From contig NZ_PGCK01000005.1 in assembly GCF_021023085.1 (NCBI RefSeq), positions 62,001 to 126,000 of the forward strand: a stretch of DNA of 64,000 bases. Direction: 5' to 3'. The notes below the pieces were generated by a model. That model had not been told where the DNA came from. It saw only the letters and a list, made by a program, of their open reading frames with translations, and made no database searches. Shown piece after piece: positions 17,424-24,163 of this stretch. Position 1 is the first letter of the stretch. Every line of letters starts with the position of its first letter. This stretch comes from Methanooceanicella nereidis. GTDB taxonomy: Archaea > Halobacteriota > Methanocellia > Methanocellales > Methanocellaceae. A program made the position numbers and the translations under genes.

Positions 17424-18344
17424 GTGCAAGGTACACTGGCGGGCATATTGCAGGCTTCTTTAAAGATGGGGTCCTATGCGGACACTACCGACATAAGGAG
17501 CATAGTAAAGTCTATAGGAATGACGAATGTAACGCTTGTATCATTTATTCTCGGAGCTGCTCTCGCATCGTTATCGCTGCCTTTCTACCCGATAGACGTG
17601 GCCATAGCGATCTGGCTTATCTCGGGTCTTGTCCCTGCAGCGGCGGCCTATATTTTAATATCGTCATATGATGCCGGGATAGAGTCCAGAGGCCCTGAGC
17701 TTTTCTATGATATTTCGGAGCAGGTCAAGGCAAGCGGCACCATAGTTAAGGCTTTAAAGAGGGTGTCCAGGCATAATTACGGGGCCATGTCCGACGAAAT
17801 AACAAGGATACTGTCAGAAATGGAGGACGAAGGCTATAATATCGCCGGCTCGCTCGATGAGATGGCAAAGAGGGTTAGCCAGCAGTATATTACGAGAGCT
17901 GTCTCGGTCATTAAAGAAGCGCTGACATCAAGCTCTAACCTTGAGGTCATACTGAAGATAGTCGCGGAAGAAGGGAGGCTTGCATTATCCCTGGAAAAAG
18001 AGCGGCGTGCAGGAATATCTTCTTCGGTGTTCGTCATATATCTCACCGCGATAATGTTCCTCGCCGTCATCTCGTTGTGCATCACGTCGTTCATGCCCTT
18101 ATTCCAGAAGCTGAACGCAGTCTCCTTCGATGTAAGCCAGTCCCCGATAAGGGACATGGTGATGCCTTATTATATTTTATCTATATCTGTCGCCCTTTGT
18201 TCAGGGCTTGTCATAGGCGTTATGAGGGACACCACAGTCTTCGGAGGCTTCAGGGATTCCGCGATACTCATTGCCATCACGTTCCTGGTCTATGAGCTGG
18301 TAGTGTTCCCCGGTAAAAGTATAATGGGGGTATATGGCTTTTGA
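17424..18344 (+). CDS. Pilus platform membrane protein (GspF/TadC type), second copy
   Basis: This second platform protein has the same layout as the first: a hydrophobic pair around residues 35-80, a cytosolic domain with EQVKASGTIVKALKRVS, and C-terminal spans (VIYLTAIMFLAVISLCI and others). Systems with separate TadB- and TadC-like proteins use both. The GTG start follows GGAGG by nine bases, three bases after the previous stop. It overlaps the next gene by four bases. The two copies share little obvious identity. Confidence 0.87.
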   Translation: MQGTLAGILQASLKMGSYADTTDIRSIVKSIGMTNVTLVSFILGAALASLSLPFYPIDVAIAIWLISGLVPAAAAYILISSYDAGIESRGPELFYDISEQVKASGTIVKALKRVSRHNYGAMSDEITRILSEMEDEGYNIAGSLDEMAKRVSQQYITRAVSVIKEALTSSSNLEVILKIVAEEGRLALSLEKERRAGISSSVFVIYLTAIMFLAVISLCITSFMPLFQKLNAVSFDVSQSPIRDMVMPYYILSISVALCSGLVIGVMRDTTVFGGFRDSAILIAITFLVYELVVFPGKSIMGVYGF

Positions 18345-19096
18345 AGGCTTTTGACGATCATGCTGTTTCAGAGCTGCTCGGCTATACGATCCTCGTCGGC
18401 ATAGTAATATTAGCGGTCATCTCGCTCACTTCGACGGGCACCGGGGCGATATACTCTACAGTAAAATACCAGGAATTTTTAGGCGCCTCGGGGGCATTGA
18501 AATGCCTGGCACACCAGGTCAGCTCTTCCGCCGTGTCCAACAATACTTTTTACAGGGCTTATGAGATGGCCGTTCCTGCCGGATATGAACTGGAAGTTAA
18601 AGACAGGTACGATGATCTCGGCTCTATAAGGTTACTGGCGGACGATACGCCGCTTACGTCTTTAAGGACAGGAAGCGTGAAACTTAAATCACCTTACAGG
18701 TACGCCGTATTTGAAGGCGGCGCGGTCATGATGAACGATACCGGCATCCTGTCCGAAGGGCGGAAGCCGATGATCTATACTGTAGGATCACAGTCAGGTA
18801 GAGACGTGCTATATATTTCGATCGTATCTATCGTAAGCGATACGTGGACATATTCAAATGGCGTTCCTATAACACTTCGTATCCGCTGCGGATCGGTAAA
18901 ATGTATGAACTGGACGCTGGATGGTAAAAATGCCACATTATTGATAGACTCCGTAGAGCCGGGCATATGGGAGAAAAGGCTCGTTGGCCTGGGCTTTAGT
19001 ACAGAATACGAGAACGGAACATTAAAAGCAACATCCGGAAAGGTCGCTGAGATCTATGTCACATATGCGGAGATCGGGGTCACAAAAGAGGTATAA
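18341..19096 (+). CDS. Pilin-like protein with archaeal pilin N-terminus (DUF7289-like)
   Basis: This is a predicted filament subunit or minor pilin. The N-terminus, FDDHAVSELLGYTILVG followed by a hydrophobic helix to about residue 30, is the archaeal class III signal layout: a short charged leader and then a helix that packs in the filament core. The remaining ~220 residues are predicted beta-rich and exposed, with several Asn-X-Ser/Thr sites. It starts at TTG 18341, inside the end of the platform gene. It is similar in order and style to haloarchaeal DUF7289 genes; that family match is from memory. Confidence 0.78.
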   Translation: MKAFDDHAVSELLGYTILVGIVILAVISLTSTGTGAIYSTVKYQEFLGASGALKCLAHQVSSSAVSNNTFYRAYEMAVPAGYELEVKDRYDDLGSIRLLADDTPLTSLRTGSVKLKSPYRYAVFEGGAVMMNDTGILSEGRKPMIYTVGSQSGRDVLYISIVSIVSDTWTYSNGVPITLRIRCGSVKCMNWTLDGKNATLLIDSVEPGIWEKRLVGLGFSTEYENGTLKATSGKVAEIYVTYAEIGVTKEV

Positions 19097-19538
19097 TGAG
19101 GAGGGTGTCGCCAGTTCGACGGAGTACATCTTACTTCTCGGAGTGTCGACCATGATCTTCACCGCGATCTGTATCGGCGTAAACAGCTTTGAGAATACCG
19201 CGTCATCTGACTCGTCATATGCTTCCGCGACAAGGATAGCGGCGTATGTAAGCGATCTGATCTCGGACGCGGTATTATGCGCCGGAGAGGATAATGGGGA
19301 GATGTCAGTGGAAATAGAACTCCCGGAACGTATCAATGGCATGACGTACATGGTATACCCGTCGGAGGACGGAAAACGGATACTGGTCAGGATAAATTCT
19401 CCCGGCCTTGAAAAAGAATATGGTTATCCGTTGATCACGGCTTCTGATAGCTTAAAACTGTCAGGCTCTGTCATCAGCTATCCGAAAGGGCATATGATCA
19501 GGATCGATCCGGCAGCAGGGAGTGTTACGATCTCCTGA
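19056..19538 (+). CDS. Pilin-like protein (DUF7266-like)
   Basis: A short basic leader (RRSGSQKRYNEEGVASSTEY) precedes a hydrophobic helix (ILLLGVSTMIFTAICIGV), the pilin pattern. About 115 exposed residues follow. The ATG at 19056 (or 19065) lies inside the previous gene, giving about 40 bases of overlap. The Glu after the processing site (STEY) is compatible with the conserved +5 Glu of pilins. It is the fifth gene of the operon and probably a minor pilin; no specific function can be read. Confidence 0.75.
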   Translation: MSHMRRSGSQKRYNEEGVASSTEYILLLGVSTMIFTAICIGVNSFENTASSDSSYASATRIAAYVSDLISDAVLCAGEDNGEMSVEIELPERINGMTYMVYPSEDGKRILVRINSPGLEKEYGYPLITASDSLKLSGSVISYPKGHMIRIDPAAGSVTIS

Positions 19539-19549
19539 GAGGTGCTCGG

Positions 19550-20101
19550 ATGGATGATAAGGGTTCTTTCACAATAGATTTTATCGCCGCCTGTACGCTG
19601 CTTATCATCGTGATGATAGGAGTGTATTATAGCGGGATGAACATGGTCGCCGCAAGGTTTACAGATAGCTATGCGTCTGAATTACAGCCTCTTGCCGACA
19701 GGATATGCGATATGCTGGTCAGAAGTCCGGGCTATCCGCAGGACTGGCATAACGACCCGTCATCTGCGGATAACGCCTCGTATATAGGGCTGTCATCCGG
19801 AAAACCAAACCTGCTCTCCGACGATAAGATCCGGGCGCTATCATTTTTTAATGCCGCCACAGTAAGGCAGGTTTTCGGGATCGAGGACCGGGATAATGAA
19901 TACGGATTGCATATCGAGGTAATATCAAAGGATGGCACTGTGATCAAGTCCTGCGGGAGCGCCATATTACCGCACACAAAGAATGTGGCGATCTCTACAA
20001 GAGCAGCGGCCATTGAACAGGAAGACGGGACATACAGGAATGCCTTGATAAAAGTATTCGTCTGGAGGGAACATGTCGGTTCGGCCGCGACTGATCTGTG
20101 A
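19550..20101 (+). CDS. Pilin-like protein (DUF7287-like)
   Basis: MDDKGSFTIDFIAACTLLII shows a short charged leader and then a hydrophobic helix (residues 9-28). The rest of the 183 residues look extracytoplasmic, with a Pro/Asp/Asn-rich stretch (SPGYPQDWHNDPSSADNAS). GAGGTG lies seven bases before the ATG. It overlaps the next gene by 29 bases. The layout marks it as another minor pilin or pseudopilin of the same system; the family assignment is by resemblance. Confidence 0.75.
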   Translation: MDDKGSFTIDFIAACTLLIIVMIGVYYSGMNMVAARFTDSYASELQPLADRICDMLVRSPGYPQDWHNDPSSADNASYIGLSSGKPNLLSDDKIRALSFFNAATVRQVFGIEDRDNEYGLHIEVISKDGTVIKSCGSAILPHTKNVAISTRAAAIEQEDGTYRNALIKVFVWREHVGSAATDL

Positions 20102-20513
20102 TGATTCAGGCATCGCACACATGCTCGAAGCGATGGCCGCATCGATACTGCTGGTCTCGGTGCTGGCATGCCTTAACGTTGCGGCGCCCGCCATGAACGA
20201 TGATACGGAGGATCTGATGCTGTTATCATCAGATATGTTGAACATTTTGATGTACAGGAGCAGTACGCCGGAGCACCCGAACTTAGGACATGCCATGTCT
20301 TCCGGAACGGACTGGGAAAATGACTCGGCGAAGATCGATGAGGATGCCCGCAGTATGCTGCCTGATCGTGTTAAGTATTACATGGTCACTGGATATGGGT
20401 GTATCGGGGACCGCCCCCCTTCGGGAGTGAATGTATGCGTAAGGCCTTTTCAAGCTTATTGCATCGATACCGGACAGATAATGGATTGCAGTATCATGGT
20501 ATGGAGGGCTTAA
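20073..20513 (+). CDS. Pilin-like protein (DUF7288-like)
   Basis: The leader ends SGIAHMLEAMAAS and runs into a hydrophobic helix (ILLVSVLACLNVAA). The Glu within HMLEA is placed like the conserved pilin Glu. The exposed part is short (146 aa in all) and has four cysteines in the last 45 residues (YGCIGD, NVCVRP, AYCIDT, MDCSIM), which could form disulfides outside the cell. GGAGGGA directly precedes the ATG within the end of the previous gene. Confidence 0.75.
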   Translation: MSVRPRLICDDSGIAHMLEAMAASILLVSVLACLNVAAPAMNDDTEDLMLLSSDMLNILMYRSSTPEHPNLGHAMSSGTDWENDSAKIDEDARSMLPDRVKYYMVTGYGCIGDRPPSGVNVCVRPFQAYCIDTGQIMDCSIMVWRA

Positions 20514-21026
20514 ATGACCGGAAAATACGATGAAAAAGGCCAGATGATCATCATGACGGCAATGGTTGCCGGTCTTTTATTGATATCCATAGCATTTTTT
20601 ATTACGTCAGTAAAAGATCCCGGAATTGATTCTACGGAGAGCCCATACCTGACGGCCGATGCAAAAGACAATATACTGTGGGCGCAGGACGCCTCACTGG
20701 ATGATGCGGCTGCAAGGACAGGTTCATTGTACGCATGGGATGACCGGGTATTTGCGGTTAACTGCTTTAAAAATACTGCCGCATATGCCGTCAATAGCCT
20801 TGCCGATAATCTACAGATGCATGGAGTCGCGTATCAGTTCTCATATAACCGGACACTTTCAAATGAGTATATTCTTCAAAATCCCGGCCTGGATCTCGAA
20901 AATATCGATGGCGTTCTCGTATATGAAGAGTCGGGAGACGCGAAAATATACGGGTGCTCTTATGATGCGCATATCTATGACGGTATCACATGCATCAAGA
21001 TCGGCAGGATAACGGTAAAAACATAA
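20514..21026 (+). CDS. Pilin-like protein (DUF7261-like), last gene of pilus operon
   Basis: MTGKYDEKGQMIIMTAMVAG continues into a hydrophobic helix to residue 31, again the pilin-type N-terminus (leader, Gln/Met, then helix). The C-terminal domain is about 135 residues. The ATG follows the previous stop immediately. A 15-bp perfect hairpin (21035-21077) ends the operon. Five pilin-like genes for one ATPase suggests one main subunit plus tip/minor pilins. Which is major is not evident. Confidence 0.75.
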   Translation: MTGKYDEKGQMIIMTAMVAGLLLISIAFFITSVKDPGIDSTESPYLTADAKDNILWAQDASLDDAAARTGSLYAWDDRVFAVNCFKNTAAYAVNSLADNLQMHGVAYQFSYNRTLSNEYILQNPGLDLENIDGVLVYEESGDAKIYGCSYDAHIYDGITCIKIGRITVKT

Positions 21027-21034
21027 TAAGTATT

Positions 21035-21077
21035 ATTGAGGGCTTTGATGTCTGCCCCTTATATCAAAGCCCTCAAT
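21035..21077. terminator. Bidirectional hairpin terminator
   Basis: ATTGAGGGCTTTGAT (21035-21049) pairs perfectly with 21063-21077 across a 13-base loop. It lies between the end of the pilus operon and the end of the convergent gene at 21095. It is flanked by AT-rich sequence on both sides, as expected of a shared terminator. Confidence 0.7.
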
Positions 21078-21094
21078 GGATAATAACTAATGGT

Positions 21095-21526
21095 TCAAAG
21101 CTCGTATTCCTGGACTTTATCCCAGCCCGACTCCACGTAGAATACAGGCTTATCAAAGAGCTTCTTGTGTAACGAGAGATACCTTTCAAGTACGTCCAGG
21201 ACATCGTCGCGCGGTACGAAATATATCATAGAGTCCATTCTCTCTGTGATCTTGTCTATATCGTCAAAAATGTTCGCGAAGCTGTTGACTATGACGAACT
21301 CGTTCTCTTCCATGGTTTCCATAGACCTGCAGAGCTTTTCCGTCTTCTCCATCAGACGGTACTGAAGGCGGTTGTACTCGTCAAGGTTCTTGATGAACAT
21401 GTCGACGTTAGGGACTGCTCCGCTCTCCACTATGTCTTTTCCTGCGCTTATGTACTCTCTGGATATATCGTCCATTGTGAGGTCAACGTTCGGAAAGTCA
21501 ACCTTTATTCTCCTCTCGTTTTTCAT
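21095..21526 (-). CDS. Hypothetical helical protein (143 aa)
   Basis: I do not recognise this family. The probable start is the ATG at 21526 (MKNERRIKVDFPNVDL); the frame upstream is open to 21703 but overlaps the palindrome and the end of the next gene. The protein is almost entirely charged helix (DEYNRLQYRLMEKTEKLC, NIFDDIDKITERMDSM), suggesting a coiled coil. It has one cysteine and no membrane span. It lies downstream of the 392-residue unknown protein on the same strand and converges with the pilus operon. Confidence 0.65.
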   Translation of the reverse strand: MKNERRIKVDFPNVDLTMDDISREYISAGKDIVESGAVPNVDMFIKNLDEYNRLQYRLMEKTEKLCRSMETMEENEFVIVNSFANIFDDIDKITERMDSMIYFVPRDDVLDVLERYLSLHKKLFDKPVFYVESGWDKVQEYEL

Positions 21527-21633
21527 ACTGACCAAAAGACTACAAATAAACGATAGTATATAGCCTTTCTTCTGCAAATAAAAAATATTACGCAAAACGG
21601 AATTAAAATAATAAAAATTATGAATATTAGAGG

Positions 21634-21651
21634 TAAGCAAGCGCTTGCTTA
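21634..21651. terminator. Perfect 18-bp palindrome
   Basis: TAAGCAAGCGCTTGCTTA is a perfect palindrome at the stop of the minus-strand 392-residue gene, followed on that strand by T-rich sequence. It is best read as a terminator or attenuator between that gene and the 143-residue gene; an operator is the alternative. Confidence 0.5.
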
Positions 21652-21653
21652 GC

Positions 21654-22832
21654 CTAAATAAGTAGCCCTGTGGCGTCTTCCACCATTCCGGCCCCGATTC
21701 CAAGCTTTTTTATATTGGTTTTTATTCCTTCGGCCTGGAAATCAAACTTCTTAACGTTGACAAGGAACTCGTTATAATTGAAAGTGCCGCCATGCTTGAA
21801 GCTGAACTTATGGTGCGAATATGCTTTTACGGCCACATTAAGCGAATAGCCATCGCACTCGCTCCTGAACTTCCAGTTCACCATGCGCGAATCGTTTTTC
21901 ACGTCTATGTTATTTATCCAGAACAGCCGGTCGTGCTCCGCCGAGTAGAACATCCCTTTGTTACGCAGCGCATAATAGATGTCCTTACTTCCGAAGTACG
22001 GCTTGAAAAAGACGAAGTATGAGCCGTCCTTGAACATCAGCCTGGACCAGTTCCAGGGCACCAGGGGCGTCGATAGAATGACTTTTTGCAGGTAGCACCT
22101 GCCCTCGTACTCCTTATCGTTTAAAGTGCCCTCAAAGTCATAATAAAGGTTATAGACCTGATAGTTCAATCCCATCTTCATCTCGTTAAGGATCTCTTCA
22201 TCATAGCCTTTCAAGGGCTTTTTGACCTTAAAGTCGCATTTTATCTGATCGCTGTCTATGCTGACACGGTATTCAGGCACAGTGCCGGAGATAGACATAT
22301 CAAAGCCGTTACCCGTAGAGCATATCGAATTTCCTGTCGCGATAGTCTTTGTCTCTACCGCCGGGACAGCAAGCTTCTTTTTACCGTCATAGCACCATAC
22401 GAAAGCCCCGGTGTTAAGCTCGCCAGTGTTAGAGTTAAGCCCGTTAAGCTCGATGTCGTCTATTATCGATTTTCTCGTATTTCTTCTGCCGAAGGACGAT
22501 ACAAGCTGCATCGGCTTCTTTTTATCGAGAGACGTGAATATGGCGAACCAGTACTCTTTCCCGTAAGGGATAAGGTACTCGTATTTGTATAATATCTCGT
22601 CGAGGCATGGCGAGGGCTCAGCCGCCCTGTAGATGCTTGTCTTGAACTTGCTGTTAGAATAGAACATGGACATTTTCGGCAGCGAGTAGCGGGATATCTT
22701 GCTGTGTAATAATTCCTCGTACCGCTCCCTTGAATCTATGATGTTCTTTCCTTTACTGACTATTCGATTATTATAAAGTGAGAACTCTAACCTATTCTTA
22801 AGACTATCCAGAATATCGTTTTCTCTCACCAT
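21654..22832 (-). CDS. Hypothetical protein, lipocalin/CrtC-like fold possible
   Basis: This 392-residue protein has no membrane span or signal peptide. It is rich in aromatic residues and appears beta-rich. Segments such as PYGKEYWFAIF, FVWCYDGKKKLAVPAV, LVPWNWSRLMFKDGSYFVFF and GLNYQVYNLYYDFEG recall the AttH/CrtC (carotenoid hydratase, Svf1-like) double-lipocalin proteins. There a G-x-Y stretch is followed by a P-x-x-W-x-W motif; here EGRCYLQ precedes PWNW. That is resemblance only. It may be co-transcribed with the 143-residue gene. TATA-like AT-rich sequence lies upstream. Confidence 0.65.
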   Translation of the reverse strand: MVRENDILDSLKNRLEFSLYNNRIVSKGKNIIDSRERYEELLHSKISRYSLPKMSMFYSNSKFKTSIYRAAEPSPCLDEILYKYEYLIPYGKEYWFAIFTSLDKKKPMQLVSSFGRRNTRKSIIDDIELNGLNSNTGELNTGAFVWCYDGKKKLAVPAVETKTIATGNSICSTGNGFDMSISGTVPEYRVSIDSDQIKCDFKVKKPLKGYDEEILNEMKMGLNYQVYNLYYDFEGTLNDKEYEGRCYLQKVILSTPLVPWNWSRLMFKDGSYFVFFKPYFGSKDIYYALRNKGMFYSAEHDRLFWINNIDVKNDSRMVNWKFRSECDGYSLNVAVKAYSHHKFSFKHGGTFNYNEFLVNVKKFDFQAEGIKTNIKKLGIGAGMVEDATGLLI

Positions 22833-22973
22833 CTCTTACCCTCGAATCGTAATAAGCTATATAAATTCCTCATATCTTAATAATTACTATAGGTAAGGGC
22901 CGTAAGCGGTATAGAACTTATTTAATAAAATATTATCGATAATTTTTCTTTTTCATTCGTTTTTGATTTTAAG

Positions 22974-22993
22974 GCTACGAAATGATTCGTAGC
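22974..22993. promoter_or_regulatory. 8+4+8 dyad, possible operator
   Basis: GCTACGAA and TTCGTAGC flank ATGA exactly. The dyad lies about 12 bases before a TATA-like stretch (23006-23013). A related core, CTACGAATTGTAG, occurs at 24036-24048 upstream of the P-type ATPase. This suggests a regulator-binding site, not a terminator. Confidence 0.4.
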
Positions 22994-23034
22994 TAAAATA
23001 ATAATTATATATTTGATAAAAGTAATAATAACAT

Positions 23035-23246
23035 GCAGAACAGCAGGGTAAGCTACCGGATCGTTCCCGATAAACTTCCATGAAAAACTCCTTTCGAAAC
23101 CCGGATCCCCCCGGTGCTATACCTTACTCAGAGACTGGAGAAGCCCCGGTATCACCACCAGGAAAATGTTCGGTAATAGTTGTGTCTGCCTTAGAAAAAG
23201 GGTCATAAGGAGGGGATGGGTGGCCCTTTTTCCCACCCTCTTTTAG
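23035..23246 (+). ncRNA. Candidate non-coding RNA
   Basis: A TATA box (TTATATATTTG, 23006-23016) is followed by ~200 bases with no credible ORF but with pairing potential (for example GGTGCTATACC against GGTATCACC). It ends in GGGTGG/CCACCC (23218-23223/23233-23238) and TCTTTT, a hairpin terminator. The base composition is clearly more GC-rich than the flanks. A 14-codon ORF after AGGAGGGG near the end is possible but slight. The minus-strand reading gives only low-complexity peptide. Confidence 0.4.
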
Positions 23247-23354
23247 ATATGAATCAGTGATTTTTATGCTGTTCCTGACGGATGGCAGGCAGACGACTGA
23301 TTTCACAGAAATACAGAAACACAAAAAAATCCCAAAACTGAAGAGCAGTAAAGT

Positions 23355-23987
23355 TCAATTTAGAATGCCGGCAAAGTACTGGACTTCCCATGCCTCGTAC
23401 AGTGCTGCTATCGTCAACAGCAATATGACGACTACAAGAAGTTTGGCGTTATCCAGTATAGATATCAAATACGCTTTTAGCCGGGACTCTTCCCCGAAAT
23501 CTTTCGGCCATACCAGGGCTTTGATCTGCCTGACGCATGCGAATATGGCTACTACATATGCCTCGCCTTCAAGCAATATTGTAAGATAATGAGGAATCAG
23601 GTTCTTTAAAGGCAGGACACCTTCGACAGGGATTATCAGCATGATACCCCACATCAGCGCCCTTATTGCGCCCATGATAGGGGCCCATATCGGAAATATC
23701 AGTGAAGGTATTGTGATCACTGCTAAGGTGCCGAGGAAAAAGTTCGTGATAAGTGTCACTCCTGCTGCCCGGAGCACATCGCCCGACTGGTACGCTTCGC
23801 CTACTGCGCTAAGCGGGCCCTCGCTGAAACTTTCGCCCGTCTGCGTGAGAAGCATGAGCTGAAGGTCGGGGGACGATAGCGCTATCAGAGCGCCTATGAT
23901 CACCAGCCCGAAATAAAATATGTTGACAGCTAATAGTAATTTCCAATCCTTTTTTAAGATATCCTGGATGTCTTTTATCAGGCTCAT
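23355..23987 (-). CDS. Stage II sporulation protein M-like membrane protein (DUF95)
   Basis: This is an integral membrane protein of 210 residues with an amphipathic N-terminus (MSLIKDIQDILKKDWKLL) and about five hydrophobic segments. Family features are the NFFLGTLAVITIPSLI segment and the LIPHYLTILLEGEAYVVAIFA motif, which corresponds to the LPH...E...A signature of the SpoIIM/DUF95 family. In archaea these proteins have no sporulation role and no defined function. The gene is alone, divergent from mgtA, with CTACGAA-type dyads on both flanks of the region. Confidence 0.8.
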   Translation of the reverse strand: MSLIKDIQDILKKDWKLLLAVNIFYFGLVIIGALIALSSPDLQLMLLTQTGESFSEGPLSAVGEAYQSGDVLRAAGVTLITNFFLGTLAVITIPSLIFPIWAPIMGAIRALMWGIMLIIPVEGVLPLKNLIPHYLTILLEGEAYVVAIFACVRQIKALVWPKDFGEESRLKAYLISILDNAKLLVVVILLLTIAALYEAWEVQYFAGILN

Positions 23988-24021
23988 TTTTTATCTACTT
24001 ATAAAGATAAAGATAGGGTAA

Positions 24022-24065
24022 AAAGATTAATGTTTCTACGAATTGTAGTTCATCGATTAATCTTT
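24022..24065. promoter_or_regulatory. Nested dyad upstream of mgtA
   Basis: AAAGATTAAT (24022-24031) is the inverse of ATTAATCTTT (24056-24065). Inside lies CTAC-GAATT-GTAG. The nested dyad sits between the divergent SpoIIM-like and mgtA genes and could bind a regulator of one or both, or fold in an mRNA leader. Confidence 0.4.
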
Positions 24066-24163
24066 ATTAAAAATAACCCATATTAAAGACCTAAAAAATT
24101 CTTTTATCACCTCTAAAAATTAAATATAATAAATATAATAATAATAATGTTAGAGACAATACT

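Noticed and set aside
23124-23324. Minus-strand ORF of 66 codons in the SpoIIM-like downstream region
   Set aside because: It overlaps the candidate RNA and its terminator; composition is low-complexity and there is no ribosome site.
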